NCBI GenBank assembly: GCA_001603845.1 | Contig: LUZZ01000042.1 | Coordinates: forward strand, 1-45,311 | Length of the DNA: 45,311 nucleotides | Direction: 5' to 3' | From: Syntrophobacterales bacterium Delta_01 | GTDB lineage: Bacteria > Desulfobacterota > Syntrophobacteria > Syntrophobacterales > Syntrophobacteraceae | Part shown: in pieces, positions 1 to 8,616 of the stretch | Layout of the letters: every line of letters starts with the position of its first letter | How positions within the stretch are numbered: the stretch's first letter is position 1 | Notes under the pieces: generated by a model | What the model saw: the letters and a program-made list of their open reading frames with translations, nothing else | Database searches by the model: none | Told to the model about the DNA's origin: nothing | Position numbers and translations under genes: made by a program

Positions 1-267
1 CCCCCTCCCCCATCCCCTCCCACCAAGGGAGGGGAGCAGTCCGTGCTTTTCTGTTGGTTCCCAAGCTCCGGCTTGGGAACCAGCGGGAATTGGAACCGAT
101 CCATCAGGCTCTCAGCTTCCGACATATTTGAAGCTTTTGGGCCATCCGGTCGGCCTTCTGCTGAATTTTAACGTAAGTGAACGAAGACACGGAATAAAGC
201 GGATGATGAACAGGCAACCTGAATAATTAATCTCGGTGTCCTCCGTGTACTCTGTGGTGAGCAAAAA
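1..267. repeat. Noncoding leader of nuoH with dispersed repeats
   Basis: No gene is seen here. The stretch opens with a C-rich/G-rich imperfect inverted repeat (about 1-36) whose style recurs at 36829-36870. An inverted repeat of about 26 bp at 56-81 (GGTTCCCAAGC then GCTTGGGAACC) recurs near 7897-7922 and, decayed, at 39709-39734. A third repeat at 231-262 carries the CTCTGTGGTGAG tail of a dispersed bacterial repeat and abuts the nuoH start. No convincing sigma-70 promoter was identified. Confidence 0.6.
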
Positions 268-1257
268 ATGGTGAGCTGGATTGCGGGATTTACCATACTG
301 ATCGTCAAGCTGGCGATTGTGCTGCTCTTCCTGGTCGGCGCGGCCGCCTACCTGGTGTGGGTCGAGCGCAAGTTTCTGGCCAGGCTCCAGGTCCGCTACG
401 GGCCGAACCGCGCCGGACCGTTCGGGCTGCTGCAACCGCTGGCGGACGTGGTGAAGATGATCGCCAAGGAAGACACGGTGCCCGAGGGGGCCGACCGGGT
501 CCTGTTTCTCCTGGCCCCGGCGGTGGTGGCCGCCACCGCCTTTCTGATGTTTTCGGTGGTCCCGTTCGGAAAGGACCTGACCCTCTGGGGAAAGTCCATC
601 CCGCTGGTGGTGACCGACCTTAACATCGGCCTCCTGTTCGTTTTCGCCATGTCGTCCCTGGGAGTTTACGGCGTGGCCCTCGGAGGCTGGGCGTCCAATT
701 CGAAATACGGCCTCCTGGGCGGCATACGCGGCGCAGCGCAGATGATCAGCTACGAACTCTCCCTGGGGCTCTCGCTGGTGCCCGTCGTCATGCTGGCCCA
801 CTCGTTCAGCATCATGGACATCGTGCAGGCACAGGCGAAATACCCCTTTATCCTGGTGCAGCCCGTGGCGTTTCTCATTTTTATCATCAGCGCCATGGCC
901 GAAAGCAAGCGCATCCCGTTCGACCTTCCCGAGGCGGAAAACGAACTGGTGGCCGGGTTTCATACCGAGTACAGCGGCATGCGCTTCGGGCTGTTTTTCC
1001 TGGGCGAATACGTGCACATCATCGTTTTCGGGGGCATCGTTTCCGTGCTGTTCCTGGGCGGGTGGCGCGGCCCGTGGCTCCCCCCCATCGCCTGGATCCT
1101 CATAAAGATTTTCCTGGTGGCGCTGTTCATGATCTGGGTGCGGGGCACTCTGCCCCGCCTGCGATACGACCAGTTGATGGCCCTCGGGTGGAAGGTGCTC
1201 ATCCCGCTGGCCCTGTTGAATATACTGGCCACGGCCGTCGTGGGGCTGCTGGTCTAG
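268..1257 (+). CDS. nuoH: NADH-quinone oxidoreductase subunit H
   Basis: This 329-residue polytopic membrane protein is the complex I subunit that joins the peripheral arm to the membrane arm and helps form the quinone chamber. The sequence has the family signatures [21 protein letters not shown] near residue 30 and [20 protein letters not shown] near residue 210, the latter being the conserved acidic loop that faces quinone. The length is usual for NuoH. The ATG is preceded by GGTGAG at 6-7 bases, and that Shine-Dalgarno-like element lies inside a dispersed repeat. It is the first nuo gene in the window and is followed after 20 bases by nuoI. The peripheral subunits nuoA-G are not visible upstream, so they lie either beyond the repeat-filled leader or elsewhere. 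Confidence 0.97.
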   Translation: MVSWIAGFTILIVKLAIVLLFLVGAAAYLVWVERKFLARLQVRYGPNRAGPFGLLQPLADVVKMIAKEDTVPEGADRVLFLLAPAVVAATAFLMFSVVPFGKDLTLWGKSIPLVVTDLNIGLLFVFAMSSLGVYGVALGGWASNSKYGLLGGIRGAAQMISYELSLGLSLVPVVMLAHSFSIMDIVQAQAKYPFILVQPVAFLIFIISAMAESKRIPFDLPEAENELVAGFHTEYSGMRFGLFFLGEYVHIIVFGGIVSVLFLGGWRGPWLPPIAWILIKIFLVALFMIWVRGTLPRLRYDQLMALGWKVLIPLALLNILATAVVGLLV

Positions 1258-1277
1258 GGAAAGGATCATTCGAGCTT

Positions 1278-1814
1278 ATGCAATCGGCCTGGGAAGCGGT
1301 CAAGGCGCTGGCGTCCGGATTTGCGGTCACATTTGTGCACCTGTTTCGAAAGCCGATCACCGAGCAGTACCCGGAATACAAGCGTCCCCTGCCCGTGCGC
1401 AGCCGCGCGCGGATCATCCTCACGCGCGACCCCGACGGCGAAGAGCGCTGCGTGGCCTGCTACCTGTGTTCGGCGGTGTGCCCGGTCACCTGCATCTCCA
1501 TGGAGGGGGCGGAAAAACCGGACGGGCGCCGCTACGCCGCCTGGTTCCGCATCAATTTCGCCCGCTGCATCTACTGCGGGTTGTGCGAGGAAGCCTGTCC
1601 GACTTCGGCCATTCAGCTCACGCCGGACTACGAGTTCTGCAAGAAAAGCATCATGAATTTCGTGTACGAAAAAGAAGACCTCCTGGTGGACCACCAGGGA
1701 AAAGACAGCAACTACAACTACTACAAGGTCGCCGGCATCATCACCCGCGAGGCGGGCAAGGGGGAACACGCCGGCGAGAAAGAACCGGTGGACGTGAAGA
1801 GCAACCTGCCCTAG
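1278..1814 (+). CDS. nuoI: NADH-quinone oxidoreductase subunit I (2[4Fe-4S] ferredoxin)
   Basis: This 178-residue subunit carries the two tetranuclear clusters that pass electrons to the terminal cluster near quinone. Two CxxCxxCxxxCP motifs are visible: [12 protein letters not shown] and [12 protein letters not shown]. The first 35 residues form the amphipathic helix typical of NuoI, ending in [16 protein letters not shown] chose the ATG at 1278 because the protein then starts like other NuoI proteins (MQSAWEAVK); the open frame extends upstream to 1062 but overlaps nuoH there. The C-terminal 25 residues are charged and probably not conserved. The gene lies in the nuoH-N operon, 20 bases after nuoH. 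Confidence 0.96.
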   Translation: MQSAWEAVKALASGFAVTFVHLFRKPITEQYPEYKRPLPVRSRARIILTRDPDGEERCVACYLCSAVCPVTCISMEGAEKPDGRRYAAWFRINFARCIYCGLCEEACPTSAIQLTPDYEFCKKSIMNFVYEKEDLLVDHQGKDSNYNYYKVAGIITREAGKGEHAGEKEPVDVKSNLP

Positions 1815-1859
1815 GCGGGCATGCCCCCACGCGGTTTCGCACCTCGACTGCGAGTCAAT

Positions 1860-2384
1860 ATGACACTTTTCGGTTTGCTTTTTTATCTCATCGCGGCAGT
1901 GATCGTGGCATCGACCGCCATGGCCGTCACCCGGCGAAACATCGTGCACGCCGTGATCTATCTCATTTTTTCGTTCCTGGGCACGGCCCTCCTGTTCTAC
2001 CTGTTCGGAGCACCGCTGCTCGCGGTGCTCGAAGTGATCATCTACGCCGGGGCGATCATGGTCCTGTTCCTGTTCGTGGTGATGATGATCCGGGTGGACG
2101 CGGCGGAAGAAGTCCTCTTCCCGGTTTCCCAGTGGATCCCGGCGGCCGTTTTCGGCCTGGTCTACATCGCGGCCGCCTTCCTGATGGTGTTTTCGGCGCC
2201 CGGCGCCGGCACGGAACTGCCGCTGCTGTGGGCCACGCCGCAGGAATTCGCCCTGTATATTTTTCAAAACTACTGGTTCTTCATAGAAATCATATCGCTG
2301 CTGCTCCTGGTAGCCCTCATCGGAGCGTTTCGCCTCGGGGGGCCGAAGAAAGGGGCAAGCCAGGCGGTGGAGGATAAAGCGTGA
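1860..2384 (+). CDS. nuoJ: NADH-quinone oxidoreductase subunit J
   Basis: This membrane subunit of 174 residues has five predicted transmembrane helices and belongs to the NuoA/J/K bundle beside NuoH. The third helix holds the conserved segment EVIIYAGAIMVLFLFVVMM, whose unwound pi-bulge region is a hallmark of NuoJ. An in-frame ATG at 1821 would add 13 residues (MPPRGFAP...) that look noncoding. The ATG at 1860, giving MTLFGLLFYLIAA, matches the family start better. The stop overlaps the GTG start of nuoK by four bases (GTGA), so the two are translationally coupled. Confidence 0.95.
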   Translation: MTLFGLLFYLIAAVIVASTAMAVTRRNIVHAVIYLIFSFLGTALLFYLFGAPLLAVLEVIIYAGAIMVLFLFVVMMIRVDAAEEVLFPVSQWIPAAVFGLVYIAAAFLMVFSAPGAGTELPLLWATPQEFALYIFQNYWFFIEIISLLLLVALIGAFRLGGPKKGASQAVEDKA

Positions 2385-2683
2385 TCGTACCGTTTGGAAA
2401 CGTCCTGGCGCTTTCGGCGATCCTGTTCGTGCTCGGCGCGTTCTGCGCCCTTGCGCGCCGGAACCTCATCATGATCGTACTCGGCATCGAGATCATGCTG
2501 AACGCGGCCTCCATTGCCTTTATCGGGGCCGCCCTGCGCTCGCAAAACCTGGAAGGCCAGACCTTCGTGCTGTTCATCCTGGCGGTGGCGGCCACCGAAG
2601 TGTCGGTGGGACTGGCGATCATAGTCTACGCCTTCCGCAAAACGGGTTCTTTCGATCCGAACAACTACAACCTGCTCAAGTAA
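2381..2683 (+). CDS. nuoK: NADH-quinone oxidoreductase subunit K
   Basis: This 100-residue protein has three transmembrane helices and is homologous to MrpC. The segments LIMIVLGIEIMLNAASIAF and AVAATEVSVGLAII contain the two buried glutamates that take part in proton transfer in NuoK. Translation starts at a GTG that overlaps the nuoJ stop (GTGA), which fixes the start. The C-terminus GSFDPNNYNLLK is typical of the family. An 84-base gap separates it from nuoL, the widest gap in this operon. Confidence 0.96.
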   Translation: MIVPFGNVLALSAILFVLGAFCALARRNLIMIVLGIEIMLNAASIAFIGAALRSQNLEGQTFVLFILAVAATEVSVGLAIIVYAFRKTGSFDPNNYNLLK

Positions 2684-2767
2684 TGCACCGAGGGATTCAG
2701 GAATCGAGGGATTGGTGAGGATGATGACCGTACGCCTGTTCGGCGTTTATCACCGGCTGGAAGTGAA

Positions 2768-4687
2768 ATGACCGATATGTCGATTGCCCATGCCACCGTT
2801 TCGGCGCTTACCGTCGCCACGATGCTGCCTTTCGCCGTATTTCTGGCCATACTGCTGTTGACGAGGAAGCGGCCGCAGCTTTCGGCCGCCCTGTCCATCG
2901 GGGCGGTGGGGATCTCCCTGGCCTGTTCGGTGTTCGTGCTGGTGCTTCACCGGCACCTGGACCATCCGCTCCAGTTCGCGGCCGGGTGGATGTCGGCCAG
3001 CGGCATCCAGGTGCCCTTCGGCTTCCTGGTGGACCCTCTCAGCCTTCTCATGCTGACAATCGTGGCGGCCATCAGCTTTCTCGTCCAGGTTTATTCGCTG
3101 GGGTACATGGCCGGAGATCCCGGGTATTCGCGGTACTACGCGTTCATGTCGCTTTTCGCCTGGGCCATGCTGAGCCTGACCGTATCGCTCACCATGTTCC
3201 AGTTGTACATGTTCTGGGAACTGGTGGGGCTGTCGTCCTACCTGCTGATCGGGTTCTGGTACGAAAAATTCAGCGCCACCCAGGCCGGCAAGAAGGCGTT
3301 CGTCATGACCCGGACGGGCGACGTGGCCTTCTTCATCGGGCTGCTGGTCATCCTGGTAAACCTCGGGAACGTGGGCATCACGGAAATGAACGGCGCGGCG
3401 GCGGCCAACCTTTCGCCGGCGGTCATCACCCTGGCGTCCCTTCTCATGTTCGGCGGCATCGTGGGCAAGAGCGCCCAGTTTCCGCTGCTCACCTGGCTAC
3501 CGGACGCCATGGAAGGCCCCACCCCGGTCAGCGCCCTGCTCCATTCGGCCACCATGGTTGCGGCCGGCGTCTATCTTTTCGCGCGGCTTTTTCCGTTTTT
3601 CAGCCTGTCGTCCACCGCCATGGGCGTCTTCCTGGCGATCGGCACCATCAGCATGCTGCTTTCCGCCACCATGGCCATGGTGAGCCGCGACATCAAGCGC
3701 GTGTGGGCCTATTCGACCATCAGCCAGTTGGGGTTCATGATCATGGCCCTGGGGGCCGGGCATTTCTTCGCCGGCGTGTTTCACCTGACCACCCATGCCG
3801 GGTTCAAGGCCCTGCTGTTCCTGTGTTCCGGGGTTTTCATCCACCACTACCACACCAACGACATGTTCGAACTGGCCGACCAGGGATGCCGCAGCCTCAA
3901 AATCCCCACCGTTTCCATCATTATCGCCGCGGCGGCCCTTTCGGGCTTTCCTCCCTTTTCCGGCTACTTCAGCAAGGAAGCGATCATCGGCGGCCTCGCC
4001 GGGCTGAAAAACCCGGTCTGGCTGGCGGCGGGCCTGGCGGGCGTTTTCCTGACCGCGTACTACTCGTTCCGGCTGATTTTCGTCCTCACCACGCATAAAG
4101 GCGCTGAAAGCGCTCATTCCGGCGACGAGCCGCACGCAAACGGCTTCGAGTACCGCGCCATGGCCTGGCCGCTCATCGTTTTAGCGACGATCACGGTCGT
4201 TTTGGGATTTTTGGAAGAACCCATCCGGAATTTTCTGCTCGGCGCTCACGCCGCCGCACCCGCGCCGGAGGCCGCGGCGCATGCCGTCCTCCACTGGTGG
4301 GAGCGGTTGGGGCTGGGGACCACCAACATTGTGGCGTTGGGCCTTGCCGCCGCGGGAGCCCTGCTGGCGTGGATCGAATTCGGAAGGCGCGGGGCGAGCC
4401 GGGTCGGTTTCGTGGAACGGATTCCGGCGCTCTACCGGCTGTTTTCCGAACGGTGGTATCTGGACCACTTTTACCGTTTCCTGGTGGGCATGGTCATTGA
4501 CAAGGGCGTGTCCAGGCTTTGCGACGCAAACGACAAGAAGGTCATCGACGCAACCATCGACGAACTGTGCAGCGGCACGGTCGAGGGAGGCCGGGTGGTG
4601 GCGTTTCTGAATTCGGGCATGGTCCAGTTCCGGTTGATCGCGGCCTTTGCAGTGATCGCGCTCCTGGCGCTCTATTTTCTGATTTAA
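2768..4687 (+). CDS. nuoL: NADH-quinone oxidoreductase subunit L (antiporter-like)
   Basis: This 639-residue protein is the distal Mrp-antiporter-like proton pump of complex I. The conserved TM5 glutamate is present (FWELVGLSSYLLIGFW), as is the GPTPVSALLHSATMVAAGVY signature of the discontinuous helix region. The C-terminal roughly 100 residues, with WYLDHFYRFLVG and a final hydrophobic helix, correspond to the lateral helix HL and its anchor. The length is normal. The ATG has GGAAG five bases upstream. The gene is followed after 18 bases by nuoM. Confidence 0.97.
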   Translation: MTDMSIAHATVSALTVATMLPFAVFLAILLLTRKRPQLSAALSIGAVGISLACSVFVLVLHRHLDHPLQFAAGWMSASGIQVPFGFLVDPLSLLMLTIVAAISFLVQVYSLGYMAGDPGYSRYYAFMSLFAWAMLSLTVSLTMFQLYMFWELVGLSSYLLIGFWYEKFSATQAGKKAFVMTRTGDVAFFIGLLVILVNLGNVGITEMNGAAAANLSPAVITLASLLMFGGIVGKSAQFPLLTWLPDAMEGPTPVSALLHSATMVAAGVYLFARLFPFFSLSSTAMGVFLAIGTISMLLSATMAMVSRDIKRVWAYSTISQLGFMIMALGAGHFFAGVFHLTTHAGFKALLFLCSGVFIHHYHTNDMFELADQGCRSLKIPTVSIIIAAAALSGFPPFSGYFSKEAIIGGLAGLKNPVWLAAGLAGVFLTAYYSFRLIFVLTTHKGAESAHSGDEPHANGFEYRAMAWPLIVLATITVVLGFLEEPIRNFLLGAHAAAPAPEAAAHAVLHWWERLGLGTTNIVALGLAAAGALLAWIEFGRRGASRVGFVERIPALYRLFSERWYLDHFYRFLVGMVIDKGVSRLCDANDKKVIDATIDELCSGTVEGGRVVAFLNSGMVQFRLIAAFAVIALLALYFLI

Positions 4688-4705
4688 AAAACGAGTAATC
4701 CGCCG

Positions 4706-6181
4706 ATGCATGATGCCAATTTCCCATACCTGTCCGCCATTCTCCTGTGCTGCGTGGCGGGGCTTCTGGCCATTGTCTTCATCCCGGAAGGCAGGCAAAA
4801 GCTGATCAAGCAGGTGAGCGCCGTTTTTTCGGGCGCCACCCTGGTGCTCTCGGTGTTCCTTTTCTTCGCCTACGACCGGGGCGCCGGGGGGCTGCAGTTC
4901 GTGGAAAGGCTGGACTGGATCCCCACGCTGGGCATCCAGTACCTAAACGGCGTGGACGGCTTCAGCCTGCCCAACATTCTCCTTACCGGGATCGTGTTCT
5001 TCACCGGCGTGCTCACCATGTGGGAGCTGGAAAACCGGGTAAAAGAGTATTTTGCGCTCTATTTCCTGCTGGTGACGGGCGTGTTCGGCCTGTTCATGAG
5101 CATGGATCTCTTTTTCATCTTCGTGTGGTACGACGTTTCGCTCTTTCCCATGTACCTGCTGATCGCCGTCTGGGGAACCACGCGCAAGGAATACGGGGCG
5201 ATGAAGCTCACCCTGTACCTGCTTGCCGGAAGCGCCCTCATCCTGCCGGCGATCATTTTGCTCTACGCCACATCGGGGCTCAACACCTTCGACCTGACGG
5301 CGCTCCTTCGGCCCGGGCTCTTTTCTCCGGCCGAACAGAAGCTGGTCTTCATTCTGCTCTACCTGGGGTTCGGCATCCTGGCCGGCGTGTGGCCGTTCCA
5401 CACCTGGTCGCCGGTGGGCCACGTGGCCGCGCCGCACGGGGTGAGCATGGTGCATGCCGGGGTGCTGATGAAAATAGGCGCGTTCGGCGTGCTGCGCCTG
5501 GCGATCATGCTGTGCCCGGAAGGCTGGAAATACTGGGCTGAACTGATGGCGGTCCTGGCCGCCGTGGGGATCATCTACGGCGCCCTGGCCGGGCTGAGGC
5601 AAACCGACCTCAAGTACGTGATCGGCTATTCCAGCGTCTCGCACATGGGAGTCGTGGGGCTGGGGCTTTCCACCGTGTCCGCGCAAGGCCTGGACGGGGC
5701 CGTGTTCCAGATGTTCGCCCACGGCATCATGACGGCCCTGCTGTTTTCTTCGGTGGGCTACATCTACGACCGGACCCACACCAAGCTGATCGCCGAACTG
5801 GGCGGTCTGAGCCGGATCATGCCCGTGGCCTCCGGCTACTTCATCGTGGCCGCCCTGGCCGGCATGGGAATCCCCGGCCTTGCCAATTTCTGGGGCGAGC
5901 TGGTGGTGTTCATTTCCGCCTTCAAGGTTTACCCGATCCGGGGAATCGTCGCCGTGCTGGCGCTGGCGGTGACCGCCCTCTTCATGCTGCGGGTCGTGCA
6001 GAAGACCTTCTACGGACCGCCAAACGAACGGTACGCCGGCCTGCCCGACATCTCCTTTTTCCAGGGCATCCCCCGGATGATCCTGGCGGCCGTTCTGCTG
6101 TTCGTGGGCCTTTACCCGTCGCTGATTTTCAACGTCGTCCAAACCGCATCTGTTCCCTTTATGAATGGACTGCCAAGATGA
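4706..6181 (+). CDS. nuoM: NADH-quinone oxidoreductase subunit M (antiporter-like)
   Basis: This 491-residue proton-pumping subunit of the Mrp-antiporter family has about 14 transmembrane helices. Conserved residues are the broken-helix lysine in GVLMKIGAFGVLR (K256), the lysine in LRQTDLKYVIGYSSVSHMG (K303) and the late glutamate in LANFWGELVVF (E398). The essential TM5 glutamate of classical NuoM is replaced by aspartate in FVWYDVSLFPMYLL (D143). The stretch HVAAPHGVSMVHAGV also differs from the usual HVEAPTAGSVLLAG, which marks this as a variant NuoM class. The stop overlaps the nuoN start (ATGA). Confidence 0.95.
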   Translation: MHDANFPYLSAILLCCVAGLLAIVFIPEGRQKLIKQVSAVFSGATLVLSVFLFFAYDRGAGGLQFVERLDWIPTLGIQYLNGVDGFSLPNILLTGIVFFTGVLTMWELENRVKEYFALYFLLVTGVFGLFMSMDLFFIFVWYDVSLFPMYLLIAVWGTTRKEYGAMKLTLYLLAGSALILPAIILLYATSGLNTFDLTALLRPGLFSPAEQKLVFILLYLGFGILAGVWPFHTWSPVGHVAAPHGVSMVHAGVLMKIGAFGVLRLAIMLCPEGWKYWAELMAVLAAVGIIYGALAGLRQTDLKYVIGYSSVSHMGVVGLGLSTVSAQGLDGAVFQMFAHGIMTALLFSSVGYIYDRTHTKLIAELGGLSRIMPVASGYFIVAALAGMGIPGLANFWGELVVFISAFKVYPIRGIVAVLALAVTALFMLRVVQKTFYGPPNERYAGLPDISFFQGIPRMILAAVLLFVGLYPSLIFNVVQTASVPFMNGLPR

Positions 6182-7596
6182 AATGGTCGATTGCAGCTCC
6201 TGAAATCTACTACGTTGCGGCAGCCCTGCTGTTTTTCTTCCTGTCCTTCGTGACGCGGCCGGACTCGAAACGCGAATACCGGCTGGCCCTCATCCTGTCC
6301 GCCCTGGGCCTGGCGGTGGCGCTGGTTTCGGTGCGGGCCGACGGGTTCCTGTTCATCCGCGCCTTCCGCGCCGACCTCTTCTCGCAGGTGTTCAAGGTGC
6401 TGCTGGCCCTGGGGCTTTTCCTGGTGGTCTACCTGTGCGACGAACTGCAGGAGCTGAGGCAGCGCCACCTGCACGACTTTTACATGCTGCTGTTCACCTG
6501 CACCCTGGCCATGATGCTCCTGGTGAGCGCCGAACATCTGCTGGCCATCTACCTGTCGCTCGAACTTTCCAGCTACTCGCTCTATGTCCTGGTGGCGCTC
6601 AGGAAAAATGAAAATTTCGGCCTGGAATCGGGCATCAAATATTTCCTGATCGGCACGTTCGCATCCGCCGTGATGCTGTTCGGCATGGCGCTGCTGTACT
6701 CGGCAACCGACGCCACCTACCTCGGCGAGATCGCGCGGGCGCTGCCCGTCATCATCGACCGCCCGGTGGTGCTGACCTCCCTGTTTTTGATCCTGGGCGG
6801 GCTGTTTTTCAAGCTGGCCGCCTTCCCCTTCCACTTCTGGGCGCCGGACACCTACCAGGGGTCCATCAACCAGGTGGCGGCCTATATCGCCACGGCGTCC
6901 AAAGTGGCGGCCATCGCCGTGGTGCTGCGCCTGGTGGCGCTCGCCGGACAGGGCAGCCCTTATTTTTCCCACGTGCTGGTGGTGCTGGCGATCGTTTCCA
7001 TGACCCTGGGGAACCTGGCGGCAATCGTCCAAAAAGACATCAAGCGGCTGCTGGCCTTCTCCACTGTGGCCCACGCGGGCTACATCCTCATCGGGGTCCT
7101 GGCGATGAGCCGCGCGGGTTACGCCAGCGTGGTGTTCTACGCGCTCGCCCTGCTGATGATGAAGTTTACGGCTTTTTTCGTAGTGGTAAAGGTGGCCTCC
7201 GACGGCCACAACCTCCAGATCGAACAACTGGCGGGCCTGCACCGCCGGTCGCCCATCCTCGCCCTGGCGCTCATGGTCTCCCTTTTCAGCCTGGCGGGCA
7301 TTCCGCCCACGGCCGGTTTTACCGGCAAATTCCTGATCTTCGTGGCGGCCATCGAAAAAGGCTACTTCGCACTGGTAATCATCGCCATGATCAACGTGGT
7401 GATTTCCCTCTATTACTACCTGCTGGTCATAAAGGCGGCCTACCTGCTGGAACCGGCGCAGGAACTGCGGCTGGCCGTATCACCCTCCACCAAAATTCTG
7501 GCCGGGGCCCTCGTGGCGGGGATCGTGGTCCTGGGTCTTTTCCCCTATAAGATCATGCAGGTCGCCGGAGCCGCCGCGCAGGTGCTGCTGCACTGA
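6178..7596 (+). CDS. nuoN: NADH-quinone oxidoreductase subunit N (antiporter-like)
   Basis: This 472-residue third antiporter-like subunit closes the operon. The TM5 glutamate is intact in LSLELSSYSLYVLVALRK. The lysine-bearing broken helix region is seen in AAFPFHFWAPDTYQGS and the second channel in AIVQKDIKRLLAFSTVAHAGY. The segment LAGIPPTAGFTGKF is a family signature of the later half. The ATG lies in the ATGA overlap with nuoM, implying translational coupling. No clear rho-independent terminator was found after the stop; a long repeat-rich spacer follows. Confidence 0.96.
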   Translation: MKWSIAAPEIYYVAAALLFFFLSFVTRPDSKREYRLALILSALGLAVALVSVRADGFLFIRAFRADLFSQVFKVLLALGLFLVVYLCDELQELRQRHLHDFYMLLFTCTLAMMLLVSAEHLLAIYLSLELSSYSLYVLVALRKNENFGLESGIKYFLIGTFASAVMLFGMALLYSATDATYLGEIARALPVIIDRPVVLTSLFLILGGLFFKLAAFPFHFWAPDTYQGSINQVAAYIATASKVAAIAVVLRLVALAGQGSPYFSHVLVVLAIVSMTLGNLAAIVQKDIKRLLAFSTVAHAGYILIGVLAMSRAGYASVVFYALALLMMKFTAFFVVVKVASDGHNLQIEQLAGLHRRSPILALALMVSLFSLAGIPPTAGFTGKFLIFVAAIEKGYFALVIIAMINVVISLYYYLLVIKAAYLLEPAQELRLAVSPSTKILAGALVAGIVVLGLFPYKIMQVAGAAAQVLLH

Positions 7597-7629
7597 TCCC
7601 GGGTTGCGACCGAGTGGGCACAGACGTTA

Positions 7630-7799
7630 TACTAAGTATCGTTCAAGTTTGATCTGATGGGTTTCGCTCCGCTCCACCCATCCTACACCTGTGGCCGATC
7701 TATAATTCCTCATAGTGGCTGTATATTTAGGATGGGTGGAGTCCCGCCGTACGGGGGCAAAACCCATCATTTTTGATGCATCTTGAACGCTACTTAGTA
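7630..7799. mobile_element. MITE-like element with terminal inverted repeats
   Basis: The ends are near-perfect inverted copies: TACTAAGTATCGTTCAAG at 7630-7647 and CTTGAACGCTACTTAGTA at 7782-7799, which differ at one position when one is reverse-complemented. Inside, a second inverted pair carries GATGGGTTT...CCACCCATCCTA and its complement. The 170-bp unit has no coding capacity and would fold into a long hairpin. The form fits a non-autonomous transposable element, but no transposase or clear target duplication is visible, so the mechanism is inferred. Confidence 0.55.
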
Positions 7800-7881
7800 T
7801 TACACGTAGCGTTACGAATAATTGCGCGGATACCCCGTTCGGGTGGGCACGGTCCTTGGGGCTGTTGCCCAAATCCGCCGA

Positions 7882-8112
7882 TACTGCTGGTCTGCCGGTT
7901 CCCAAGCCCCGGCTTGGGAACCCCCCATGGAGAAGCTCCAGCTTCTACTTAAGCACGACAGGAAGCAGGAGATCCCAAGATTCGGTTCCCAAACCGGAGC
8001 TTCGGAACCGGCACACAGAGAATGCAGCCGGCAAAGACGCCGGATTCTCGCCCAAAAGTGCCGCGGGAATGACGATCTTGGTGGTTTGACCTTAATTTGT
8101 GAAATCCCACGT
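7882..8112. repeat. Composite dispersed repeat, long copy
   Basis: The first part (7882-7922, TACTGCTGGTCTGCCGG then an inverted GGTTCCCAAGC/GCTTGGGAACC pair) and the last part (8033-8112, beginning AAAGACGCCGGATTCTCGCC) both recur at 39694-39816. Here they are separated by about 110 bp that are missing in the other copy. The middle includes another decayed inverted pair at 7984-8009. Function is unknown; the copies behave like a scattered intergenic repeat family. Confidence 0.6.
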
Positions 8113-8116
8113 CTTG

Positions 8117-8342
8117 CCCCGAAGGGGCTGCATAAAATAGCCCAGGGTCGCGTGAGCGCACCCTGGGAACGATCGACGGTGCACAATCGGAAATACCCTG
8201 AAAGGGTTACATAGCGGGCATTGAGAAAGTCTGTTCATCCTCATTATGCAACCCTTTCAGGGTATTCATCTCATCTTGCACCGGATTTCCCAGGGTGATG
8301 CTGGTGCTGACCCCGGGCTAATCTATTGAGCCCCTTCGGGGC
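8117..8342. repeat. 226-bp imperfect inverted repeat
   Basis: The left arm (CCCCGAAGGGGCT, then TAGCCCAGGGT, ACCCTGGGAA, CGGTGCA, ATACCCTGAAAGGGTT) is matched in the same order by the reverse complement of the right arm. The innermost pair is ACCCTGAAAGGGTT near 8200-8213 against AACCCTTTCAGGGT near 8248-8261. Each block is itself palindromic. It encodes nothing and could form a large cruciform or RNA hairpin. It resembles scattered palindromic intergenic elements; its mobility is an inference. Confidence 0.6.
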
Positions 8343-8590
8343 GAAGAGTCCGACGGCAATTCTCCTTCAGTTGAATCACGGCCCATGGGAATCAGCGCCT
8401 TCGCCCGGCGGCGCATTCGGACAGCAGGCCCTTCCATCGTGCCCACCGATCTCATCATTTTACAGTTGCCGTTGACACCGCGTGCAGTTCAAGTTTGGAC
8501 GTAAAAAAACAATACGAAAAAAGCGGACATCGGAGGAAGCGGCGGGGCAAAAAGTCTTCGGTCAAAAAACCAAGGGGCCAAAAACGACGA

Positions 8591-8616
8591 GCCGGACTGC
8601 AGGAGGACAGTCCGGC
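8591..8616 (-). terminator. Hairpin, possible terminator for the 9964-8766 pair
   Basis: A 9-bp perfect stem (GCCGGACTG/CAGTCCGGC) encloses an 8-base loop. Read on the minus strand it is followed by CTCGTCGTTTTT, a short U-tract. It lies 150 bases beyond the last minus-strand gene of the envelope pair. Confidence 0.45.

Noticed and set aside
112-1269. A 385-codon open frame on the minus strand across nuoH
   Set aside because: It is antisense to the well-supported nuoH; the composition (His, Gln, Gly, Arg rich) is that of a GC-rich shadow frame, and one end reads through the dispersed repeat (TTEYTEDTE).
7822-8214. A 130-codon frame in the repeat region
   Set aside because: It runs through the composite repeat and the inverted repeat, has no motifs, and a minus-strand frame of similar length covers the same bases.
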